Source of the DNA: Cyclobacteriaceae bacterium
GTDB lineage: Bacteria > Bacteroidota > Bacteroidia > Cytophagales > Cyclobacteriaceae
Reading direction: 5' to 3'
Length of the DNA: 64,000 bases
Assembly: GCA_019694875.1 (NCBI GenBank)
Contig: JAIBBC010000001.1
Coordinates: 1,557,501-1,621,500, forward strand
Position numbers and translations under genes: made by a program. Of this stretch, positions 8,098 through 15,510 are shown one piece after another; the stretch's first letter is position 1; every line of letters starts with the position of its first letter. The notes under the pieces were generated by a model. It worked only from the letters and a program-made list of their open reading frames with translations. It made no database searches and had not been told where the DNA came from.

Positions 8098-8496
8098 TTA
8101 CTTCTTTGCGTTTAAAAGCCTTATCAGCTCGTTGTACTCATCACTGCTCAGCTCTTCCTCCAGGTCAGCGTTAAGACTTCTACCATAGAGATTGGCATAC
8201 TCCTTCTGTACTTTCGTGTACATACTCTTTGATGGTATCTCATTGAATACTTGGATTACCATCGGTTCGTTGGTGCCCCATCCCATGTAGTTGTCGTTAT
8301 CAAACGCCATCTTCAATTGCTTCGCGAAGGTTGCCGGATCACCAACTTCAAGACTGTTTCTCTGAGAAATGTTCGCCCTGGTCTTTTTATAAAGGTGACG
8401 TCCGAGAAGAAACAGACCCGTTGCCGTGCCAAGACCGAGTGTCGAGTAGATCACCACGACCTTGAGATTTTGGAGTGTCTGTTCGTCTGCCTTCAT
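8098..8496 (-). CDS. Membrane-anchored protein with a single annexin-like repeat
   Basis: The 132 residues have one membrane segment (about 12-33) and then a domain that aligns by eye with one annexin repeat. The segment MGWGTNE at 71-77 matches the GxGT calcium loop. An acidic residue (Glu114) stands 39 positions after the Thr, where type II annexin sites have Asp/Glu. The rest reads V..EYANLYGRSLNADLEEELS...YNELIRLL, as in annexin helices C-E. Annexins normally have four repeats and bind acidic phospholipids with calcium. A lone repeat on a membrane anchor is odd. Element C has a close copy. Confidence 0.6.
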   Translation of the reverse strand: MKADEQTLQNLKVVVIYSTLGLGTATGLFLLGRHLYKKTRANISQRNSLEVGDPATFAKQLKMAFDNDNYMGWGTNEPMVIQVFNEIPSKSMYTKVQKEYANLYGRSLNADLEEELSSDEYNELIRLLNAKK

Positions 8497-8507
8497 TCAA
8501 TTCTTTT

Positions 8508-8690
8508 TTAGAGACCCAATGCCTTCTTCGCTAGGGTAGTCTTCATCGGATCGTTCTTCACCACATCGGCAAGCTTGGCGATTTCCCTTGCCTTTAACTT
8601 CTGCATCAAGGTTGATGCTGCTGACAGTTTTACTTCTGCCTCACCTTGCGTTTGCGCCTCAATACTCACCTCAAAACTGTACTTGTTCAT
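8508..8690 (-). CDS. Conserved 60-residue protein of the structural operon
   Basis: The protein has a beta-like start (YSFEVSIEAQTQGEAEVKL) and then basic helices with the segment LMQKLKAREIAKLADVV. I do not recognise it. It differs from the element C copy at only about three residues, so it is among the best conserved proteins of the module and is likely to be a structural or scaffold part. It lies between the coiled-coil gene (1 nt away) and the annexin-like gene. Confidence 0.7.
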   Translation of the reverse strand: MNKYSFEVSIEAQTQGEAEVKLSAASTLMQKLKAREIAKLADVVKNDPMKTTLAKKALGL

Positions 8691-8691
8691 A

Positions 8692-9507
8692 TTATGTTTG
8701 TTGTTTAATGTTTACATGATTTATGATCAGGTCGATCTTGCTCTTGTCATCGGCCAGGGTTTGAAGAATGTGAAGCACTCTTTCAAATTCGTCTTTGGTG
8801 AATTGTGACTTGAGTTGATTGACAAACTGGATTGCGGCCTGATCCTCTTCGTTGATTGCGGAAGAAGGACTCGATTTGGGTTTGAAGCTTACCTCGGATT
8901 CCGGCAACTGTTCTTCAGTTTGCTCTTCATTGCTGGATTGCAATAAACCCGCGAGAGCTTCACCACCAGGAAAGGCAGCCATGAGTTTTGGATTGCGTTT
9001 GACGAAGCTCTCGACAAGGCTTGACCCTATATCTCCCAAAAAACTATTCAAAGGAGATTGTTTCATTTCAAGTCTGGCGTTTTGCTTCTCCAGTTCTTCC
9101 ACCTCGCTCTCCAAATCGGCTATGTGTTGCTGAAGTTTTTTATTGTCGTCCTTCAGCGTCTCATATTCCTTCTCGCGGAGCTTACGCTGGACTTCTTCAT
9201 CAACGATGTTCTTCACGTCCAATCCGGAAAGGCCTTCTTTCGGTTGATCACCGAAATAGAAGATGCGCTTTTCGTTGTTGTTGCTACTACCCGTGAATAG
9301 CAACACTTCGATAGACCGCGTATCGGCAGTAACAAAGTTTTCGAACATGGTGAACATATCCGGATCGTTCGTTCTGCGAACAGCCTTGAATCCATCCACC
9401 AGGATTTCATAATCAATGGGCTGGCCTTTGTCATAGTAAAGGCGCAGGTATTGTATCAGGTTGTCGATCTTCTTCTGTTCGTATTTCTCTTTATTCGGTA
9501 GTGCCAT
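8692..9507 (-). CDS. Coiled-coil protein of the structural operon
   Basis: This 271-residue protein starts MALPNKEKYEQKKIDNL. It has a long charged coiled coil at about 105-150 (KLQQHIADLESEVEELEKQ), a Gly/Ala stretch (AAFPGGEALAGLLQ), an acidic Ser-rich linker and a final helical segment (IQFVNQLKSQFTKDEFERVL). No family is recognised. The coiled coil suggests an oligomeric scaffold, minor capsid or assembly protein. Neighbours on both sides are a few nt away, which supports one operon. Confidence 0.65.
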   Translation of the reverse strand: MALPNKEKYEQKKIDNLIQYLRLYYDKGQPIDYEILVDGFKAVRRTNDPDMFTMFENFVTADTRSIEVLLFTGSSNNNEKRIFYFGDQPKEGLSGLDVKNIVDEEVQRKLREKEYETLKDDNKKLQQHIADLESEVEELEKQNARLEMKQSPLNSFLGDIGSSLVESFVKRNPKLMAAFPGGEALAGLLQSSNEEQTEEQLPESEVSFKPKSSPSSAINEEDQAAIQFVNQLKSQFTKDEFERVLHILQTLADDKSKIDLIINHVNIKQQT

Positions 9508-9510
9508 AAT

Positions 9511-9822
9511 TCAATTGACAATGATTGCCTGTATAAATTTTATCCTTCTCTTTTCGTACCCTGGATTCGCGATCCTGATTTCGCCCCGGTGAACGTGAAT
9601 GCTCTCTGGTATTGGATTGTCGGTCGAGTCGTACATTCCATATTCAGAGTCAACCACAAGTCCCGGAGGCTCATCGATGATGAAGAACATTTCGTTATAA
9701 GCCGGAATAGTCATTGTTGTCCCGCCCTCGATAATGAAGTCCCTGTGACGGAAATGGTATTTCGAATACCCTTGCTGTTTTAGTCGCAAGGGCGCAAACT
9801 CCAAAATGAATTGTTCCGTCAT
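9511..9822 (-). CDS. Small beta-rich structural-operon protein (103 aa)
   Basis: The sequence is rich in predicted strands (FIIEGGTTMTIPAYNEMFFIIDEP, then HVHRGEIRIANPG), with no membrane segment and no catalytic pattern. I do not recognise it. The fold could be a small jelly-roll or beta sandwich, but that is a guess. It overlaps the upstream gene by 4 nt and has an element C homologue of the same length. Confidence 0.6.
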   Translation of the reverse strand: MTEQFILEFAPLRLKQQGYSKYHFRHRDFIIEGGTTMTIPAYNEMFFIIDEPPGLVVDSEYGMYDSTDNPIPESIHVHRGEIRIANPGYEKRRIKFIQAIIVN

Positions 9823-10187
9823 AAGTGTATCTCCATTGGCTCCAGCGGATCAATCTCGCCTCGCTGTTCTTCTTCTTTCTTCTCATCCGCCACCACAACT
9901 TCAAGCTCTTCAACCGTCTCGCATTCGACATAAATCGTGATGACAAAAGGCACATCGAACGTTTCTCCTTTAAACCATGCGTTGATGATCGATGTGTCTC
10001 CATCAACATTCACAGGTTTGATCTTCGGAATGTTCCCCGTGACCCATGCCTTATCGCTGTCGAATTGAGGATCGTCAACTTTGACCAAGGCCTCGTCAGA
10101 GGTTTCAATTCCTTCTTCTTCGACCCTGGCCACATAGAAGACATCCATCATATCGTTGGCCTGAAAGCTTACGGTCCCGGTTCCCAT
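9819..10187 (-). CDS. Small beta-rich structural-operon protein (122 aa)
   Basis: The 122 residues start MGTGTVSFQANDMMDVF and show alternating strand patterns in the middle (INAWFKGETFDVPFVITIYVE), ending in an acidic, variable tail. The family is unknown. The first 90 residues are conserved in element C and the last 30 are not. It overlaps the small upstream gene by 19 nt and the downstream gene by 4 nt, so the three are probably translated together. Confidence 0.6.
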   Translation of the reverse strand: MGTGTVSFQANDMMDVFYVARVEEEGIETSDEALVKVDDPQFDSDKAWVTGNIPKIKPVNVDGDTSIINAWFKGETFDVPFVITIYVECETVEELEVVVADEKKEEEQRGEIDPLEPMEIHL

Positions 10188-10327
10188 TTGCCTGAAGTTG
10201 TTACCGCTATTCCAGTTACTTTTTTCACGTTAGCCGGAAGTCGGATTTCAAATGGTTTGAACCGCTCAAACTGATTGATCTCCAACTTGGTCATGATGAT
10301 TCTCCGCTTTGTTTTCGTTACAATCAT
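10169..10327 (-). CDS. 52-residue basic protein, overlapping genes on both sides
   Basis: A short frame runs from ATG at 10327, which overlaps the TGA of the upstream gene (AAATGA), to TAA at 10169. The product begins MIVTKTKRR and contains FERFKPFEIRLPANVKKVTGIAV. The same frame exists in element C at 61225-61368 with the FKPFEIRLPANVKKVTGIAV block intact, so it is under selection at the protein level. No family is recognised. Overlaps with both neighbours suggest coupled translation. Confidence 0.65.
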   Translation of the reverse strand: MIVTKTKRRIIMTKLEINQFERFKPFEIRLPANVKKVTGIAVTTSGKWEPGP

Positions 10328-10704
10328 TTCATCTCACATAAGAGGTTGATGATAACTTTGTAATAAGCAAAGGGAGCGTTGGGATTGGCCGTGTCCTTGT
10401 ATTGGATTTTGAGTTCACCGTTTCCCGCGATGACTCCGCTGCCCAGTGACTTGTATTTGTCATCGGGAGCCACGGCCATTCCACTCATAAACATTTTGCT
10501 TTCGAAGTCCTCGGGAAAAAGCTCTTCTCCCGAAAGCTCGATGCGTTGAGAGCCTCGGTAGAACAAGAGGTTCGGCTTGTCAGAACTCATCATGATGCCA
10601 TGGACCACTTTCACGTTCTTGTCCAGGTCAAACTTCTTGTTCACCGGTTGTCCCTCCGCGTCTACTTGGAAGGTGTAGATCTTGTCCACCCAACGCTTCT
10701 CCAT
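10324..10704 (-). CDS. Highly conserved beta-rich protein, candidate minor or second capsid protein
   Basis: This 126-residue protein has many predicted strands (IYTFQVDAEG, VVHGIMMSSD, NLLFYRGSQRIELSGEEL, ELKIQYKD). About 92% of residues are the same in element C by my count, far more than for the spike or integrase. It lies directly after the 242-residue candidate capsid protein (6 nt). The size and strand pattern would suit a single jelly roll. Two adjacent small jelly-roll capsid proteins are known from P23-77-like tailless phages. That comparison is only a hypothesis. Confidence 0.4.
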   Translation of the reverse strand: MEKRWVDKIYTFQVDAEGQPVNKKFDLDKNVKVVHGIMMSSDKPNLLFYRGSQRIELSGEELFPEDFESKMFMSGMAVAPDDKYKSLGSGVIAGNGELKIQYKDTANPNAPFAYYKVIINLLCEMK

Positions 10705-10710
10705 GACCTA

Positions 10711-11439
10711 CTAAGGAATGGTTGCTGTTCCTTCAAGACCTACATAGAGGACAGAGTTGGCATCAAGCCCTTTGATAGTGCCGAGTTCAATCTCAAACTC
10801 GATGTCCACATCGTCATGGATCAGACGTGGGTTAGCGAGTTTATAGAAACTCTTCGGTACCATGTCAAACTGAGTCGTTACGAACTTCCGGTTTGAAGTA
10901 TCGCTCACGAGCTGCTTCTTGTTCGCCTTCAACTTGAACTCACCATTCGCCAACGCACCAATGTTTTCGATGGTATCGAACTTGGTTGTTTTGATGTCGT
11001 CAACATCCATCGATGCAGCCACTCCATGCAGGAGGTAAATTCCAGACACAAGCAAAGCCATGTTCTTCGGCAGTTTGGCATTGCTGATGTTGCGCAGGTT
11101 CACTTCTTTCACATCCTGACTTTCGAACATCTTGATCGTCTTTGCGCCTCTGATCGGTTTGATCGTATAGATCAGTTGATCGGCCAGGCGCAACTTGCCC
11201 TGGAGCAATTGCTCTTTGATGTGCTTGGGTAGTTCAACGAAAAACTTCTCAAACTCTGCGCGTGATCCCTGTGAAGGAATGTGTCGTTTCACGATCTTAC
11301 TCATCGCCTTAGCCCGTTGTACAGGGTTCAGTGCGTTCAGATACCCTAACAACTCGGTATCCATCTCTCCATTCAGACCCAACAACTCTGTCGGGTTTGT
11401 GTACTCACTCTCCATGAGTTGTCCTAATGCTCCCAGCAT
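10711..11439 (-). CDS. Candidate major virion protein (242 aa)
   Basis: The N-terminal 90 residues are helical and nearly identical in elements B and C (from MLGALGQLMESEYTN to HIPSQGSRAEFEKFF). The remaining part is strand-rich and ends DIEFEIELGTIKGLDANSV and a short tail. There is no membrane segment and no enzyme motif. Strong conservation, central position in the operon and the beta-rich end make it my best guess for a main capsid or coat protein. I cannot match it to a known capsid family by eye, and it is too short for usual double jelly rolls. Confidence 0.4.
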   Translation of the reverse strand: MLGALGQLMESEYTNPTELLGLNGEMDTELLGYLNALNPVQRAKAMSKIVKRHIPSQGSRAEFEKFFVELPKHIKEQLLQGKLRLADQLIYTIKPIRGAKTIKMFESQDVKEVNLRNISNAKLPKNMALLVSGIYLLHGVAASMDVDDIKTTKFDTIENIGALANGEFKLKANKKQLVSDTSNRKFVTTQFDMVPKSFYKLANPRLIHDDVDIEFEIELGTIKGLDANSVLYVGLEGTATIP

Positions 11440-11547
11440 AATCTTACTTTGTGTTTAATTGTTACTCTTGATTTTAAAACTTTAAAAAGGCGGGAACGCA
11501 GTTGGAGAAAAATGAGGACTAAAAAACTCCCCTGTATTCCCTTGCCT

Positions 11548-12105
11548 TTAGAATTCTCTTTCCACTTCGTTCAAGCTTCCGTTCATTGTGGCGATCTGCT
11601 CTTGAATCCTGTCAATGGCCGACATATCCAGTTCCTTCGTTTCGCTGTAAGGATTCACGAAGTAGGTCACCTGTTCCTCGGTTTGCTCCCCGGATAATCC
11701 CGCAGTTGCTGAAGGTTCCGCAGCCTTGCTGATGTAGAGCTTCTCCGAGAAATTCTTGAAGAATGTTCCCACACGATCTTTCGCTTCTTCAGCAATCTGC
11801 TTCATGTCGAATCCATCGACCCCTTGCACAGTTGGCTTGTTCTGATTCTGAAAACCGTTGCTCAGTATTAAGCCGAGACCTGCCGCTGTGATGTATGCGT
11901 TCTGCTTATGAAAGCCCAGTAGTGTCACCGGAATCCCCGCGAGCAAAGAATGTTTACCCAATGCTGCACCGGCACCTCCCGCTGCAATGGCAGCCAGAAT
12001 CACCAATCCTCCCTTCGTTACAGTCTGCGCTACCGGATGCTCCATCACCTGGGCAGTCCCGAAGAGCGCGTTTTGTTGTTTATTTTTCTTCTTCGCGTTT
12101 GCCAT
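11548..12105 (-). CDS. Gly/Ala-rich membrane protein
   Basis: This 185-residue protein has a basic start (MANAKKKNKQQ) and hydrophobic Gly/Ala-rich segments at about 28-50 (GGLVILAAIAAGGAGAALG) and 55-85. A polar C-terminal half follows, with VGTFFKNFSEKLYISKAAEP. It probably spans a membrane two or three times with both ends inside. It is very similar in element C. In the context of the operon it could be a protein of an internal virion membrane or of the host membrane during assembly. The stop of the upstream gene is 1 nt away. Confidence 0.6.
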   Translation of the reverse strand: MANAKKKNKQQNALFGTAQVMEHPVAQTVTKGGLVILAAIAAGGAGAALGKHSLLAGIPVTLLGFHKQNAYITAAGLGLILSNGFQNQNKPTVQGVDGFDMKQIAEEAKDRVGTFFKNFSEKLYISKAAEPSATAGLSGEQTEEQVTYFVNPYSETKELDMSAIDRIQEQIATMNGSLNEVEREF

Positions 12106-12106
12106 G

Positions 12107-14008
12107 TTATAGTAGATTTTGTGCTTTCACTTTTGTTTTCGTTTTCGTCTTTGCTGTCTTGCCCTTTTTAGCTTTGCCCTTCTTGGGTGGAGTTCCATTC
12201 AAACCATTCGTTGCCGATCCACCTCGCATAGCTCTCATCAGAAGAACTCCTCCTGCGATCACCCCACCGGCAACAAGCAGAGACTTGCCGGGATTATCTT
12301 TCACCCAGGTCGTAGTCTTCTGAATGAAGCCAGTTTTCGCTGCATTGTCCTGAGTCTGTACAGCACTGCCTGGCGATGCGCTTTCACTTGGTACAAGCAT
12401 AGCTCCACTGGAGGCAGATTCATTTGATAGTACAGGCTGAGTAGTTTCAGCAGTACTGGAATAATTTTGTGTCGTTTCATTTGTTTTCACTGTTGACGCT
12501 GGAAGACTTGGAGCCGAAACTTTCGGAGCCGTTTGAGTTGGCACCAGCGTTCTTGCGGCAGACACTAAAGGCTTTGCAGCGGACACAGCACTCGTGACTT
12601 TTGAAATCAGCGATGAGGAACTGGGTTGCGCTGTTGGCGCTGTCTCCGAGTAGTCATCTCTCATTTCATCTTCTGCTACAGAAGAGGGTAGTTCTGAAGC
12701 TGTTCCTGCGTTGTCTGTTTCACTTTGAAATGACTTCTCTTCAGCTCCACCCTTGTTGAACAGTCCCTTCACTTGCTTCAAAGCACCTGCGATGGCGGCT
12801 ACCGCGGACGTAGCAGCCGCGATAGCAGTACCACTGGCGATTTCACCTAACCCTTCGAATCCATCACTGTGGATGATGTTATACTCATCTTCGTCCGCAT
12901 ACACATTGTCCAACCCATCCACTCCTTCAAAACCGCTCAGTGGTACCTTTTTGTCTTTGTTACCTTTGCCACTCAGTATCGCCTTCTTGAGATTCTCTTT
13001 CTTACCTCCGGCTTGCCAGTAAACTGTTTCCGCTCTGTCTTTCACTGAGCGAACCTTCTTCAATTCGTTCAGGTTTATTCCTTTCGCCTGCGCTTGAGCA
13101 TCGGTGAGGTAAGCGTACCGTAGTCTTCCCGCTACGTTCATTAAGTTCACCTTCATAGCAAGGAGAAATCCGTTGCGCAGAAGGATGGTAGCTGGGTTTA
13201 CATAGCGGTTCAGAAACCGGATACCATCACCCACCTTGTCGCCAACTTTCTTGACAACCGTTCCTACTTTCTTCGCAGCAGTCTTTACCGCACCACCGAT
13301 CTTCTTGAAGATGTTCCCCATCTCCTCGTCATCATAAATTGACGCAAGGTCAGATAGGTCAACATTGTCGTAATCCGAAAACTGCAATTGTTCGTCTTGC
13401 TCGTCCTCCCCATCAAATCCGTCTAAATAATCCAGTCTCATATTGTAGTCTTTACATTCTAAAAAAGGTTGTTCATCATCAAACCTGTCCTTCACACAAT
13501 CCAGCACGATGTAGTTCTCGCGATTATCCGAGTAATCATTCATGTGACCAGGCTTCGGCACGATGGGATACACATGCTGCCATCGCGGAACTTCCGGATA
13601 CCGCTTCGGGTATTTCGTGATCCTCGCCACACTCGGAATATTGAGAGACCGCAGGATGGAGAGAATAAATACGCTGTAACAGTCACAGTCTACTCCCGAT
13701 TCACGATCACCCCACGCACGCCTGGGACTTCGTACTTGTTCTACTCCTTCCCTGTCTCTCTTGTACTGAATGTGCTGGTAGACAAAGTGCCAGATATTCG
13801 AGCACGTTTCTTCCAGCGTTCTTCCCTTCAATACTTTCGCGATCTTTTCTGTTTGCCATACCGTCTGTGGCAACGCCTTGCGAATGAGATTCATCGTATC
13901 TTCTACATCCGCGCTTTTTCTTATTGTTGTGTCATTACCACCTGGTGGAGGAAAGAGATGATCGAACTCCCTTCCATCCTTCAACCTCCTCTTTCTGTCC
14001 GCAACCAT
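12107..14008 (-). CDS. Transglutaminase-like protein with C-terminal membrane anchor
   Basis: The N-terminal domain of this 633-residue protein has the order expected for transglutaminase-like cysteine peptidases: GVDCDCYSVF (Cys108), WQHVYPIV (His145) and YIVLDCV (Asp170). Residues 215-290 are rich in Lys and Gly with an amphipathic look (VKTAAKKVGTVVKKVGDKVG). A long Ser/Thr/Ala-rich linker (about 400-560) leads to a membrane segment (about 576-595) and a basic end. It may cut or cross-link proteins or peptidoglycan peptides during virion maturation or entry. The element C copy runs off the window. Confidence 0.65.
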   Translation of the reverse strand: MVADRKRRLKDGREFDHLFPPPGGNDTTIRKSADVEDTMNLIRKALPQTVWQTEKIAKVLKGRTLEETCSNIWHFVYQHIQYKRDREGVEQVRSPRRAWGDRESGVDCDCYSVFILSILRSLNIPSVARITKYPKRYPEVPRWQHVYPIVPKPGHMNDYSDNRENYIVLDCVKDRFDDEQPFLECKDYNMRLDYLDGFDGEDEQDEQLQFSDYDNVDLSDLASIYDDEEMGNIFKKIGGAVKTAAKKVGTVVKKVGDKVGDGIRFLNRYVNPATILLRNGFLLAMKVNLMNVAGRLRYAYLTDAQAQAKGINLNELKKVRSVKDRAETVYWQAGGKKENLKKAILSGKGNKDKKVPLSGFEGVDGLDNVYADEDEYNIIHSDGFEGLGEIASGTAIAAATSAVAAIAGALKQVKGLFNKGGAEEKSFQSETDNAGTASELPSSVAEDEMRDDYSETAPTAQPSSSSLISKVTSAVSAAKPLVSAARTLVPTQTAPKVSAPSLPASTVKTNETTQNYSSTAETTQPVLSNESASSGAMLVPSESASPGSAVQTQDNAAKTGFIQKTTTWVKDNPGKSLLVAGGVIAGGVLLMRAMRGGSATNGLNGTPPKKGKAKKGKTAKTKTKTKVKAQNLL

Positions 14009-14037
14009 ACGCCTCCTTCTTTCTTCATCATCTCTGC

Positions 14038-14523
14038 CTATGCTGGCTTTCCTCCGCCTAAAGTGATATTGTCAGTCTTTGTGTAGGGCAAGCTGTCATT
14101 GATGGTTGTGATTGTGTGTACAACCAAATTCAGTTTGCCTGCCTCGCGATACTCCTTTACCAATGCCGGAACTGTTGTAGCAAGGCTCAGGAACCCAAGC
14201 TTGATTTTGATCGGATCAAGATTGACTTCGCTGAACTTCGGTATCTCGATGTTTGCATCTTTTACTTGTGATGACGCTATGGTTTTGTCTGCATAGATCA
14301 TCTTCACAAAGGGATGTTTCACTTTGATACTTCCACCGCTTGGATTCTTGAGTTTCACATTGATCGAAAGCTCAATTCCGCTGAGGCCCACGTTATGAAT
14401 AGATACCTTTGTATCAGATTCTAGTTCATTGGAAAGCCTGTTGAGTTTGAGCAGGTAGCTGCCACCAAAATAGATGGCTGCCACCGCTCCGGCTCCGATC
14501 AACATGTGCCTACTCTTGATCAT
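14038..14523 (-). CDS. LEA14-like protein with N-terminal membrane segment
   Basis: The 161 residues begin with a membrane or signal-anchor segment (about 7-24, LIGAGAVAAIYFGGSYLL). A beta-rich domain follows that reads like LEA type 2/WHy proteins: SIHNVGLSGIELSINVKLKN and a Pro-rich middle. WHy/LEA14 domains are found in stress proteins and in some virion membrane or secretion systems, where they sit outside the membrane. It overlaps the first gene of the operon by 14 nt. Confidence 0.55.
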   Translation of the reverse strand: MIKSRHMLIGAGAVAAIYFGGSYLLKLNRLSNELESDTKVSIHNVGLSGIELSINVKLKNPSGGSIKVKHPFVKMIYADKTIASSQVKDANIEIPKFSEVNLDPIKIKLGFLSLATTVPALVKEYREAGKLNLVVHTITTINDSLPYTKTDNITLGGGKPA

Positions 14524-14794
14524 GGCGTTTCTTCTTTCCGATCTTGATGCCTCTGATCTTTTTCATCTTGGCAAAGTCCTTCACCTTCTCTTTGTGTCGT
14601 TCCCAAAGTGGGCTCAATACATCGCCAAGAACTTTGAAGGCAAGACAGATGATACCACCCACTACTGCTTGAAGTGCATAGTCAATCAGGAACGCGAGAT
14701 TCACGTTACCTAAAAGATTAAACACTGCCCCGAACACGAAAGCAATCCAATTGCTTCCTGATCCATGATTTTGATTTACTTCTGCTCCGTTCAT
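14510..14794 (-). CDS. First gene of the structural operon, small membrane protein
   Basis: This 94-residue protein has two hydrophobic segments (about 16-32 and 37-58: WIAFVFGAVFNLLG and AVVGGIICLAFKVLGDVL) and a strongly basic C-terminal third. Function is unknown. Holin-like behaviour is possible from size and layout, but a virion membrane protein is equally possible. The ATG lies only 4 nt after a -7-like box (TACATCTTTG), so the mRNA may have no leader. Confidence 0.55.
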   Translation of the reverse strand: MNGAEVNQNHGSGSNWIAFVFGAVFNLLGNVNLAFLIDYALQAVVGGIICLAFKVLGDVLSPLWERHKEKVKDFAKMKKIRGIKIGKKKRHDQE

Positions 14795-14798
14795 GGGT

Positions 14799-14840
14799 CA
14801 AAGATGTAGCGACCCGAAAGCATGAGTTAAGGATTGTTAA
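14799..14840 (-). promoter_or_regulatory. Promoter/operator of the leftward structural operon
   Basis: On the minus strand the order is TTAACAATCCTTAACTC, 15 nt, TACATCTTTG, 4 nt, ATG. The 17-bp sequence is repeated exactly at 41792-41808 before the helicase operon, with a TACATTTG box at nearly the same distance. A shared activator or repressor site is the simplest reading. The -7 box resembles the Bacteroidota TAnnTTTG consensus, with two extra bases here. Confidence 0.6.
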
Positions 14841-14900
14841 TTACCATTAACGAGTGTGTGATTTTATGAAGGAATGTAAAAGCTTGTGAAGGATTGTAAA
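14824..14900. repeat. Three related AAGGA(A/T)TGT(A/T)AA sites between divergent genes
   Basis: TTAAGGATTGTTAA (14827-14840), TGAAGGAATGTAAA (14867-14880) and TGAAGGATTGTAAA (14887-14900) share a core. The last two are 20 bp apart, about two helical turns. They lie between the structural operon and the defence island and look like binding sites of one regulator. No gene lies between 14795 and 15014. Confidence 0.5.
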
Positions 14901-15014
14901 GGAATTTGAATGAATGTTCCTCGTGAAATGGACATCTGAATCAAGGAAAGACACTCGCTATTAAAAATCAAACCCTTATCTTTAATTTAATAAATAAGCC
15001 TACAACCTTGGAGG

Positions 15015-15509
15015 ATGATACTGCCTGATGTACTAAAGAAAGATTTAAGCGTTGTTTTTTGTGGTACTGCCGCAGGAAACAAATCTGCCGAACGCAAGGC
15101 ATATTATGCCGGTGCAGGTAATTTATTTTATACAACCTTGGCGAGCTGTGGCTTTACGCCTCGTATCCTAAAGCCCCACGAATTTCAAGAATTGCTTAAC
15201 TATCAAATTGGATTGACCGATTTGGCGAAATTTACCTTCGGCATGGATAAAGATTTGAAACACGAAGATTACGACGCAAAAGGTTTTGAAGAAAAGATAC
15301 GGATACATCAACCAAGGTTTGTTTGCTTCAATGGCAAAACGGCTGCATCAAAATATTTGGGTGTTACGGATACCAAATTATTACAGTACGGTTTAAATGC
15401 ATCTACAATAAATAAAACCAAAATATTTATAGCTCCTTCTACTTCGCCTAAAGCACTTGCTTATTGGGATGAAGCCATTTGGCAACAATTAAAAACTCTA
15501 ATTAACTAA
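15015..15509 (+). CDS. Mug/TDG-like DNA glycosylase
   Basis: The 164 residues follow the uracil-DNA glycosylase superfamily, Mug type. An N-terminal FCGTAAGNKSAERK and YYAGAGNLFYTTLASCG replaces the usual GINPG...SG..FA..GN.FW..L..SG. GLTDLAK and a C-terminal APSTSP strand-loop follow. Such enzymes flip out and remove uracil or damaged and modified pyrimidines. The gene ends 1 nt before mcrB, and mcrB overlaps mcrC, so the glycosylase appears to be part of a McrBC operon. Action on modified phage cytosines is an inference from this context. Confidence 0.75.
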   Translation: MILPDVLKKDLSVVFCGTAAGNKSAERKAYYAGAGNLFYTTLASCGFTPRILKPHEFQELLNYQIGLTDLAKFTFGMDKDLKHEDYDAKGFEEKIRIHQPRFVCFNGKTAASKYLGVTDTKLLQYGLNASTINKTKIFIAPSTSPKALAYWDEAIWQQLKTLIN

Positions 15510-15510
15510 A

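Noticed and set aside
10324-11439. Firm assignment as P23-77-like or PRD1-like capsid proteins
   Set aside because: Size and strand pattern allow it, but no sequence motif identifies these families, so it is kept only as a hypothesis.
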